A DNA stretch of 36,149 nucleotides from an uncultured Clostridia bacterium. Lineage in GTDB: Bacteria > Bacillota > Clostridia > TANB77 > CAG-508. Position 1 is the first letter of the stretch. Each line of letters starts with the position of its first letter. The stretch covers positions 1-36,149 of the forward strand of contig CALXAE010000004.1 in assembly GCA_944386205.1 (NCBI GenBank). Direction: 5' to 3'. The notes beneath the pieces were generated by a model. The model was not told the DNA's origin and ran no database searches. It worked only from the letters and a program-made list of their open reading frames with translations. The position numbers were made by a program, and so were the translations under genes. Below are positions 8,215 through 15,749 of the stretch, one piece after another.

Positions 8215-9120
8215 ATGGAAATATTAAAATGCGAAAATTTAAAAAAGCAAGTTAAAAATAAAGTAATTGTAGAAAATGTTTCTTTTTCTATGAATAAGGG
8301 AGATGTAGTAGGTTTTATAGGTCCAAATGGTGCTGGAAAAACTACTACCATTAAATTAATTTTAGGCTTAATAAAATTAACAGAAGGAAAAGTATATATA
8401 GATGGATATGATATTCAAAAAAATTATATAAAAGCAATGGAAAAAGTAGGTGCTATTGTAGAAACACCTGATTTATACATGTATTTAAGTGGATATGACA
8501 ATTTAAAATTAACAGCAAATAATTATAAAAATATAACCAAAAAAAGAATCAATGAAGTAATAAAAATGGTTGGGCTAGAAAATAGAATAAAAGACAAAGT
8601 TTCAACTTATTCTTTAGGAATGAGGCAGAGACTTGGAATAGCTGAAGCAATTATCAATAATCCAGAATTATTAATTTTAGATGAACCAACAAACGGATTA
8701 GATATAGAAGGGACAATTGAAATAAGAAATTTAATAAAAGAATTATCAAATGAAGGAATTGCAATATTAATCTCAAGCCATAATTTAACAGAAATTGATA
8801 ATTTATGTAATAGAATTATAGCAATAAAAAATGGAAAAATTATTACAAATGATACCATTGATAATTTTAAAACTTTTTCTAATGAAACAACATATATTTT
8901 AGAATTAGATCATTTAGATAATTTAGAACAAGTAATTTTAACACATAAATATGAAACAATTTCAAAAAATAAAATAAGAATATATATTTCAAAAGAAGAG
9001 ATAACCAATTTAATGGAAAGCTTAATAAAAAATAAATATCAAATTTATTCTATGCAAGAAGAAAAATTAACTTCAGAGCAAGCTTTTATAAAAAAAGTAG
9101 GTGAGAATAAAATTGATTAA
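8215..9120 (+). CDS. ABC transporter ATPase, BcrA/lantibiotic-immunity-like
   Basis: A 301-residue ATPase with Walker A GPNGAGKTT (36-44), the degenerate signature YSLGMRQR, Walker B LLILDEPTNGLD and the switch His in SSHNL. The YSLGMRQRL form and the roughly 80-residue C-terminal extension are typical of ATPases paired with ABC-2 permeases (BcrA, LanF type). It lies 20 bases after the first permease, and its last 8 bases overlap the second permease at 9113, so all three should be made together. Confidence 0.92.
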   Translation: MEILKCENLKKQVKNKVIVENVSFSMNKGDVVGFIGPNGAGKTTTIKLILGLIKLTEGKVYIDGYDIQKNYIKAMEKVGAIVETPDLYMYLSGYDNLKLTANNYKNITKKRINEVIKMVGLENRIKDKVSTYSLGMRQRLGIAEAIINNPELLILDEPTNGLDIEGTIEIRNLIKELSNEGIAILISSHNLTEIDNLCNRIIAIKNGKIITNDTIDNFKTFSNETTYILELDHLDNLEQVILTHKYETISKNKIRIYISKEEITNLMESLIKNKYQIYSMQEEKLTSEQAFIKKVGENKID

Positions 9121-10687
9121 ATTAATAGAAAATGAATTAATAAAAATTTTTAAAAGAAAAAGTATTTATGTATTATTAATAGCCTCATTAATTGCAATTA
9201 TTATATATAATTATATGAATCCTGATCAAAATCCAGCTACTTTAAAAATTAATACAAATGATTTAGATACTTCTTCACTTGAAAGAGATTTAGAAAATAC
9301 ACAAAATAACATACCTGAAGAGAATGCTACAATTCAGAGTGAAACACAAAATGAGTTACAGAATTTTTTACAAAATCTGAATAATGATGTAGAAAATTTA
9401 ATTAGTAAAAATGTAAGTCTTGAATTTGCAAAATTATATAATAGATATGAAACAGAATCTTGGCAGAGATATGCCTTAAATGAAGAAAGAAATGGATACA
9501 GTTTTGAAAATAATTCTAACTTATCTTATAATCAAGATATATATAATAATATAAAAATAATAAAAGATTATGAAATAAATCCAAATACACAAATAATTGA
9601 AGAACAATATAATAAATCAATAGAAGTCTATAATGGCTATATAGAAGCATTAGATTCTAATAATTGGAAGCAATATGTTTTATATAAAATCCAGTGTTTA
9701 AAAGAAGAACAAGAATTAGATTTGGATAAAAATTCTTCTTGGATACAAATAGAAATTGATATAAATCAATTAAGACTAGAAAATAATATAAAATATGAGG
9801 ATGATAAATTAAATGAATATATAGAACAATATAGAGGGGAAAGATATTATTTACAAAATTATGAACAGCTAGAAGAAAAGAATGAATTTATTGAAAAACA
9901 GATAGAAAAAAGTAAGGGAAAAGTCAGTTTACTAGAATATGCAATAAAAAATAATATTACTCAAGATATATCTTCTGAGAGTTATAATATAATAACAGAA
10001 AATAAAATAGATGCAAGAATTAGTTTTATTAGAACATTTGAACATTTTGATCTTATTATAGTAATAATTGCTATATATATTTCTTGTATGATAGTTACAG
10101 AAGAGACTAACAAAAGAACTATAAAAAATTTGTTAACAAAACCTCATAAAAGAAGTACTATATTAATTTCTAAAATGATAGCTTGTTTTATTACAATAGT
10201 AATTTCAATTATATTTATTTGTATAGCACAATATATTGTAGGTGGCTTAATTTATGGATTTGATAGTTATAATTTAGACTATATAGGCTATGATTACAAT
10301 ACTGAGCAAGTATTTACAATGAATATTGTCCAATTTATAATTTTAGAAGCCATAGCTAAATTACCAATGTATATTATAGTAATATTATTTTGTATATTTA
10401 TGGGAACAATAAATAATAATACTTCAATGACTATGATTTTAACCTTAATAATATTTATAGTGGCAAATTCAGTAATTGCAGAATGGTCTAAAGTTGAAAG
10501 TTTATCTGTGATAAGTAGATATTTTATAACTAATAACTGGGATTTTAGTACATATTTATTTGGGGATTTTTCTGATATACCACAAATTAATTTAGAATTC
10601 TCAATTGTTGTTTATGTAGTTTATTTTATGATTTTAAGTATAAGTTCTGTAAAAATATTTAGTAATAAGGAAATAAACAATAAATAA
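9113..10687 (+). CDS. ABC-2-type transporter permease with large extracytoplasmic insert
   Basis: A 524-residue permease paralogous to the one at 7217. I place the start at TTG 9113, not the GTG at 9101: AGGTGAG (9099-9105) is then 7 bases upstream, and the N-terminus MIKLIENEL aligns with MFNLIKNEL of the paralogue. The first membrane segment is followed by about 280 polar residues rich in Glu, Asn, Gln and Lys that look coiled-coil-like, much longer than the loop of the paralogue. The five C-terminal segments follow. It overlaps the ATPase gene by 8 bases. The two permeases probably form a heterodimer, with the long insert facing outward. Confidence 0.82.
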   Translation: MIKLIENELIKIFKRKSIYVLLIASLIAIIIYNYMNPDQNPATLKINTNDLDTSSLERDLENTQNNIPEENATIQSETQNELQNFLQNLNNDVENLISKNVSLEFAKLYNRYETESWQRYALNEERNGYSFENNSNLSYNQDIYNNIKIIKDYEINPNTQIIEEQYNKSIEVYNGYIEALDSNNWKQYVLYKIQCLKEEQELDLDKNSSWIQIEIDINQLRLENNIKYEDDKLNEYIEQYRGERYYLQNYEQLEEKNEFIEKQIEKSKGKVSLLEYAIKNNITQDISSESYNIITENKIDARISFIRTFEHFDLIIVIIAIYISCMIVTEETNKRTIKNLLTKPHKRSTILISKMIACFITIVISIIFICIAQYIVGGLIYGFDSYNLDYIGYDYNTEQVFTMNIVQFIILEAIAKLPMYIIVILFCIFMGTINNNTSMTMILTLIIFIVANSVIAEWSKVESLSVISRYFITNNWDFSTYLFGDFSDIPQINLEFSIVVYVVYFMILSISSVKIFSNKEINNK

Positions 10688-10708
10688 TTCAAATATATAA
10701 AAAACAAA

Positions 10709-10747
10709 ATTGCACAGAAAAATTATAAAACAATTTTTCTGTGCAAT
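10709..10747. terminator. Bidirectional hairpin terminator
   Basis: A perfect 16-base stem, 10709-10724 with 10732-10747, has a 7-base loop and A/T runs on both sides. It lies between convergent genes (the ABC-2 operon and the GT-C protein at 10751). The core TTGCACAGAAAAATT recurs in the hairpin cluster near 19105. Confidence 0.85.
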
Positions 10748-10750
10748 AAA

Positions 10751-12334
10751 TTAAAAATGCAAATAATACACATCACAAACACTTAACTTTTGCAAATGGT
10801 CACAACTTGAAAAATGTAAAGCTTGCATAACTTGTGTAGCAATCGAATCATTATTTTGTTCCTGGTTTACAAAAAGCAAAATACCATTAGAAATATCCAT
10901 ATTTTCAAAAATATCTTGTAATGTATTTTGTGAAATGTCAATATCTTTAGCAATATATGAATTATCTAAAATAGAAAATGGTAAAACATCATCTAAGAAG
11001 CCGCCTTTTTTAGAATCAAATACATATAAAGCTGGTAAGTTTAGATCGCTTTTTATTTCTTGCATAAATTCTTTTCTGTTACTATATAAAAGTTCAGGCT
11101 GTAAATGAAATACAAATGGTGCAATTAGTAGCAAGCAAAATACAATACACATAATAATATTGCTTATCTTTTCACGGAACACACATTGCAATAGTTTATA
11201 TAAATAATACATAACCAATACAAAAATTAATCCACAAACAGGAACAATATATCTTAATACTTTCCAAGGAGAAGCAATAGAAGTAATTAAGAAAAAGAAA
11301 ATAGTTGGTATATATAGTATTTTTAAGATATCTTTTTGTTCTTTGCTTAAAGTAAATAATGGCTCTTTTCTAATTTTTTTGTAAATAATACAACCAATAA
11401 TGACAATCAGTATTGGGATTAGCAAATAATGAAATACGTAATAATCAACAGTATACGCCTGAGAAAAGATAACAGGAATAATTTTTGTAAAATCTTTTAA
11501 ATTGCTAATCACTCCTTGGCCTCTGTAGCCAAAAAACATATGTTGTATAGAATATGGAAAAATGATTAAAGAGATAATTCCAGAGATTAGCATTGTGAGT
11601 GTGTAATATAGCAAAGATTTTTTGTTTTTTTCTTTAATATATCTAATGGCAAATACAAGATAGATTGCCAATAAATAAAATAAATAATAATAGTGTGTCA
11701 AAATTCCAGCAAGTACAGAAAAGCCAATACCAATATAAATACTAGGTTTTATTGTTTTACTTTCAAATAATTTTATATGTAGTAAAGTAGTTATTAAAAT
11801 TTCAAGTGTTAAAAGTGCATACATTCTAATATATATTACATTACTAATTGATGCTAAAAGAATAGAAGACATGAAGGTTAATAGTAATGTTTTTTTATTA
11901 GCATTTTTTTCATCCTTTAAAATCCTTTTTATTATTAAATACATAACAATCGTTACAAACATATAAATTATGCAATTTAAAATAATACCAGACCATTTAG
12001 AAACTTCTGCATTTGTAAATCCCATTGCAATACGAAGTAATAAGTAATAAAACGGAGGGTGAACATCATTTTTTTGATTTTCATAAACAGGCGTAAAATC
12101 CCACTTTTCATCATCTTGTACAGCTAAATAATCTTCAAAATATTCATCTGTGTGCCATGTATTAAAAAAATCAGCATTATCCTGAATTTCTATTTTGTCA
12201 TAGTTAGTAAGTCCAAAGGAATAGGCTTCATCTATATGTAAATAGGATTTTTGCATACCAACACATACATAAATAATCGTTTGTACAATTAAGATAATTG
12301 TCATGACACATATTTTAAATCTTTTGTTTTTCAT
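10751..12334 (-). CDS. GT-C-type membrane glycosyltransferase (PMT/ArnT-like)
   Basis: A 527-residue protein with about ten membrane segments. The first is at about residues 8-27 and is followed by YLHIDEAYS (31-39), where Asp35-Glu36 sit where GT39/GT83 enzymes carry their first-loop acidic motif. Later comes VHPPFYYLLL (91-100), the HPP(F/L)YY motif common in bacterial GT39-like proteins. Such enzymes move a sugar from a polyprenyl-phosphate donor to a protein, lipid or polymer on the outer face of the membrane. The C-terminal 110 residues are soluble. Acceptor and sugar are unknown. It is divergent from a second GT-C-like gene at 12484. Confidence 0.75.
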   Translation of the reverse strand: MKNKRFKICVMTIILIVQTIIYVCVGMQKSYLHIDEAYSFGLTNYDKIEIQDNADFFNTWHTDEYFEDYLAVQDDEKWDFTPVYENQKNDVHPPFYYLLLRIAMGFTNAEVSKWSGIILNCIIYMFVTIVMYLIIKRILKDEKNANKKTLLLTFMSSILLASISNVIYIRMYALLTLEILITTLLHIKLFESKTIKPSIYIGIGFSVLAGILTHYYYLFYLLAIYLVFAIRYIKEKNKKSLLYYTLTMLISGIISLIIFPYSIQHMFFGYRGQGVISNLKDFTKIIPVIFSQAYTVDYYVFHYLLIPILIVIIGCIIYKKIRKEPLFTLSKEQKDILKILYIPTIFFFLITSIASPWKVLRYIVPVCGLIFVLVMYYLYKLLQCVFREKISNIIMCIVFCLLLIAPFVFHLQPELLYSNRKEFMQEIKSDLNLPALYVFDSKKGGFLDDVLPFSILDNSYIAKDIDISQNTLQDIFENMDISNGILLFVNQEQNNDSIATQVMQALHFSSCDHLQKLSVCDVYYLHF

Positions 12335-12372
12335 TGTTAAAATCCCCTTTTAAGCTAATAAAAATCAAAACT

Positions 12373-12401
12373 ATTATACTATAAAAGTATTTGATTAGCA
12401 A
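12373..12401 (-). promoter_or_regulatory. Promoter of the GT-C gene
   Basis: On the minus strand TTGCTA (12401-12396), a 17-base spacer and TATAAT (12378-12373) precede the gene ending at 10751. Confidence 0.5.
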
Positions 12402-12483
12402 TAATTGAAAAAAACTATATTTTTTCTTGTTTTTGTGTTATTCTATAAGCAAAGTAATTATTTTTAAAGGAATAAAATTAAAG

Positions 12484-14157
12484 ATGAAAAAAATATTACA
12501 AAAATACAAGTTTTTTTTAATTATTTTTATTATAGCAGTAATTGTTTCAACACCATTATTTTGGAAAGATTTAGATGTGTATTATGATGATGGAATTCAA
12601 CATATTGCTAGAGCATATGCAACATATATTTCAATTTTAAATGGTGAACATACAGAAGTTTTAAGTAGTTTAGCAAATGGATTTGGATATAGTTGGGATT
12701 TATTTTATGGACCATTTTCTACAATAATGATTCTGATTGGAAAATGCATAACAACAACTTTTATTGGAGGTTATAAACTTACTTTATTTTTAGGGTTGCT
12801 ATTGTCTCGGTATAACAATGTATGCTTTTACAAGTAGAATAACAAAAAACAAAATGATTGGAACACTTTCAGCTGTTTTATACATGATAATGCCATATCA
12901 TTTAACAGATATGTATATTAGAAATGCAATAGGCGAATTTTTAAGTTATATATTTGTTCCTTTAGTATTTTTGGGATTATATAAAATATTCCAAAAAGAA
13001 AAAGGGGAATGGATCTTATGTATAGGGGCTGTGCGGTTTAATATTTACGCATATATTAATGACATTTTTAACAGTTATCATGGCATTTATATATATTTGT
13101 ATTTATATAACAAAATTAAAAGATAAAGAAATATTAAAGAAAATAGGAATTTCAATATTAGTTATTTTGTGTATTAGTAGCGTATTTTGGATGCCTATGT
13201 TGGAAACATATTTTTCTACAGAATATGCAGTTTACCAAGAAAATGCAATGGCAACACAGGAATCGTTTAACCAAAGTGGATTAGATTTTCAATCTTTATT
13301 TTATACAGATCAAGAAAAAACACATGTATTTGAAATTGGTATTCCAATTATTATTATGATATGCTTATCTGTATTTGCAATTAAAAAGGGAATTCCAAAT
13401 TTATATAAAAAAGAATATATCTTATTTTTAATTTTAGGATTGATATGTACAATCATAACTATTAATAAAATCCCTTGGGGAATATTTGAAAAAATATTTC
13501 AAATTATTCAATTTAAGTGGAGAATGTTGGCTTTTTCAAACTTCTTTTTTGCTATAATATGTGCTATTAATATGGGAATAATTATTAAAAATTTTAATTT
13601 AAAAGATGTCATAATCGTTTCTACAATTTCATTATTATATGTAATGACTTTGACATCATTTATACCTAGAAATCAAGAGATACAAGAAATTACACAATAT
13701 ACAATAGGAGATGTTACAGAAAATAAAAGAGAAGTAATTAGAGGAATGGGAAGAGGAGAATATTTGCCTGTAAGAGCAAATGACAACAGAGAGTACATAA
13801 GAGAAAGAGAAGACACGGTATATGTTATTAAAGGAGTTCGGAGAAGTTGACAAAGTAGAGAAAATTGGGCAACAATTAACATGTATAGCACAAAATGTGG
13901 AAAAAGGTACAATCATTGAATTCCCATATATATATTATCCAGGCTACATAGTTACTGTTAATGGAGAAGAGAAAGAAACTTTTGAAAGTGAAAATGGTTT
14001 TTTAGCAGTTTCTTTACCAGAAATTACGCAATCAGAGATTAGTGTTAATTATGTGGGAACAAATTTAATGTTAGTATCAAAGATAATTTCTGGAGTTACA
14101 TTAATATGTATAATTATATATTGGATTTTCAAGAGATACATGAAATGCAATTCGTAA
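12484..14157 (+). CDS. Polytopic GT-C/PTPS-related membrane protein split by three CGG +1 shifts
   Basis: Read straight, this gene falls into four frames (stops at 12835, 13124 and 13848). Leaving out one C at 12808, 13034 and 13839 gives a single 556-residue protein with no other stop. It starts MKKILQKYK at ATG 12484, has a membrane segment at about 11-30 and YYDDGIQHIARA soon after, then NGFGY, MPYHLTDMYIRNAIGEF and about nine more hydrophobic segments, then a soluble C-terminal part and a last membrane segment. This fits the large membrane-protein families with a DxxxH first loop (PTPS-related/YfhO-like, GT-C fold). All three extra C residues lie directly before a Gly codon (GGT, GGT, GGA), making an in-frame CGG. 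Either ribosomes shift +1 at CGG, or this is a pseudogene or assembly error. The upstream GTG/ATG at 12427 lacks a ribosome binding site. Confidence 0.7.
12805..12811 (+). other. Apparent +1 shift site 1 (TCT CGG T)
   Basis: The frame from 12484 reads TCT CGG TAT and stops 27 bases later. Skipping C12808 gives TCT GGT ATA, i.e. Ser-Gly109-Ile, and the membrane protein continues (SGITMYAFTSR). Confidence 0.6.
13031..13037 (+). other. Apparent +1 shift site 2 (GTG CGG T)
   Basis: The second frame reads GTG CGG TTT. Skipping C13034 gives GTG GGT TTA, i.e. Val-Gly184-Leu, and continues GLIFTHILMTF, which looks like a normal membrane segment of the family. Without the skip the frame ends at 13126. 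Confidence 0.6.
13836..13842 (+). other. Apparent +1 shift site 3 (GTT CGG A)
   Basis: The third frame reads GTT CGG AGA AGT TGA and stops at once. Skipping C13839 gives GTT GGA GAA, i.e. Val-Gly452-Glu, and the protein continues to its C-terminal membrane segment and the stop at 14157. Confidence 0.6.
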
Positions 14158-14205
14158 TTAGAAAAAATAAAAATTATTTTAAGTTAAAAGAAAAGAGGTA
14201 ATTTT

Positions 14206-14937
14206 ATGGAAAAAATAGCAATTGTAACAGGTGGTTCAAGAGGAATAGGAAGGGCGATTGTTGTAGCTTTGGCTAGAAAAGGAATAAAAGTTATAGCAAA
14301 TTACAATAAATCAGAAGAAAAGGCAAAACAGGTAAAAGCAGAGTTAGAAAAAGAAAATCTACAAATTGATATTTTTAAAGCAGATGTATCTAAAAGAGAA
14401 GAAGTAAAAGAAATGGTTGCTTATACAATAAAAAAATATGGCAGAATTGATATACTTGTTAATAATGCAGGAATTAATCAAGAGAAATTGTTTCAAGACA
14501 TTACAGATGAAGATTGGGAAAATGTAATGAATGGAAATTTATATTCAGCTTTTTGCACAACACAAGAAGTTGTACAATTTATGATTAATCAAAAAAGTGG
14601 ATGTATTATTAATATATCATCAATCTATGGAATAAATGGAGGTTCTTATGCTGTGGCATATTCTGCTACAAAAGCTGGAATGGATGGCATGACAAAAGCA
14701 TTAGCAAAAGAATTGGGTCCATCAAATATACGTGTGAATTCAATTGCACCAGGCTGTATGAATACAGATATGAATGCTTATTTAACAGAAGAAGAATGGG
14801 AGGAAATAAAACAGGAAACACCACTTGAAAGAATAGGAGAAGGTGTTGATATTGCAAAATGTGTAGAATGGCTAGTTGAAGATGAATTTACAACAGGTCA
14901 AGTAATTTCTATTAATGGAGGGTTAGTAATTACATAA
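14206..14937 (+). CDS. Short-chain dehydrogenase/reductase, FabG-like
   Basis: A 243-residue NAD(P)-dependent oxidoreductase of the classical SDR family. The Rossmann motif TGGSRGIG lies at 8-15, NNAG at 86-89, and the catalytic tetrad is Asn111, Ser139, Tyr152, Lys156 with FabG spacing. The C-terminal ING..VIT end is also FabG-like. It most likely reduces a 3-oxoacyl thioester (ACP or CoA), but SDRs of this type also act on sugars and other ketones. No other fatty-acid synthesis gene is near, so this may be a stand-alone acetoacetyl-CoA or 3-oxoacyl reductase. A GAGGTAA ribosome binding site precedes the ATG, and a perfect hairpin terminator follows the stop. Confidence 0.88.
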   Translation: MEKIAIVTGGSRGIGRAIVVALARKGIKVIANYNKSEEKAKQVKAELEKENLQIDIFKADVSKREEVKEMVAYTIKKYGRIDILVNNAGINQEKLFQDITDEDWENVMNGNLYSAFCTTQEVVQFMINQKSGCIINISSIYGINGGSYAVAYSATKAGMDGMTKALAKELGPSNIRVNSIAPGCMNTDMNAYLTEEEWEEIKQETPLERIGEGVDIAKCVEWLVEDEFTTGQVISINGGLVIT

Positions 14938-14940
14938 TGC

Positions 14941-14982
14941 AAAAAACCACTATTTAAATATATTTTTAAATAGTGGTTTTTT
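14941..14982. terminator. Hairpin terminator
   Basis: A perfect 18-base stem, 14941-14958 with 14965-14982, starting with A6 and ending with T6, lies between the convergent genes at 14206 and 15017 and can work in both directions. Confidence 0.9.
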
Positions 14983-15016
14983 GTGTTAACAAGACTTTTA
15001 TATGTATATCATTATA

Positions 15017-15493
15017 TTATTCTTCATTATGATTTGTTGCTTTTTTCTTATAATTACCAGAAATAATTTTTGGTAAATATGTAATAATTTTATATACTGC
15101 TAAACGAATTTTTTTGCTCCACAAATAAGCTTTTCTTAATTTTTTTGCAGAACCTAAAGAAACAGGTTCATCTTCTAATACTAATAATTCAGTTGGTAAT
15201 TTTTCAAGATTAAAGACGTAATTTTCACCATTGTTATTATCCCAATTATCATTTTCATCTTTAAAACAGAAATTAAAAGTATCTCCTTCTCCTAAAGTAA
15301 TTTCTGCTTGAAATCCTAAATCTGTTTTTTCCATAACAACATCATTAATATTATCCCAATTAGCACCAAATCCATAATGAATAGATACCTCTTGAGAAGC
15401 ATCTTGAAATAATTTTCCTGTGTATGAAATTTTTACCTTTGTATTTTCAATTAATTTATCAGTATTAAAAAATATATTCTTTGTTAATTCCAT
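15017..15493 (-). CDS. Carbohydrate-binding module protein, CBM25/53-like
   Basis: A 158-residue protein that is mostly one starch-binding-type beta-sandwich. HYGFGANW (39-46) and FCFKDENDNWDNNNGENY (75-92) match the conserved 'hyGf..W' and 'cFkd..g.WDNNxG.NY' runs of CBM25/CBM53. There is no signal peptide and no catalytic domain. Residues 115-150 are a basic, amphipathic tail (KKLRKAYLWSKKIRL) that could dock to membrane or partner. A lone cytoplasmic module of this kind may bind glycogen granules or a starch-synthesis enzyme; this is inference. The gene is alone and is convergent with the SDR gene. Confidence 0.75.
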   Translation of the reverse strand: MELTKNIFFNTDKLIENTKVKISYTGKLFQDASQEVSIHYGFGANWDNINDVVMEKTDLGFQAEITLGEGDTFNFCFKDENDNWDNNNGENYVFNLEKLPTELLVLEDEPVSLGSAKKLRKAYLWSKKIRLAVYKIITYLPKIISGNYKKKATNHNEE

Positions 15494-15690
15494 TTTTTAA
15501 CTCTCCTTGTTTATCTTTTGCTAAAGACATTATAATATTAAATTTTACAATCTTCAAGCATTTTTTTTAAAAATAAACAAAATATTGAAAATGTAATCAA
15601 ATTGTAATTGTTTTGTAACAAATGTGTGAATGTGGAAAGGCTATCTTGAATAAAATATATAAGTGAAAATATGGTTTTGAGTAAAAGATA

Positions 15691-15719
15691 TTGTCAAAAA
15701 AACGAGAATATGATACTAT
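15691..15719 (+). promoter_or_regulatory. Promoter of the VanW-family gene
   Basis: TTGTCA (15691-15696), a 17-base spacer and TACTAT (15714-15719) with a TGA extended -10. The rest of 15494-15690 is AT-rich with no structure I can name. Confidence 0.55.
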
Positions 15720-15749
15720 TTAATTAGATTAAAAAAAGGGGAAGATTAT

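Noticed and set aside
9101..9112. GTG at 9101 as start of the second ABC-2 permease
   Set aside because: TTG at 9113 has a correctly spaced AGGTGAG site and aligns with the start of the paralogous permease; the GTG has no ribosome binding site.
15494..15690. Riboswitch upstream of the VanW gene
   Set aside because: The promoter at 15691-15719 leaves a leader of only about 20-25 bases, and no structured motif was recognised.
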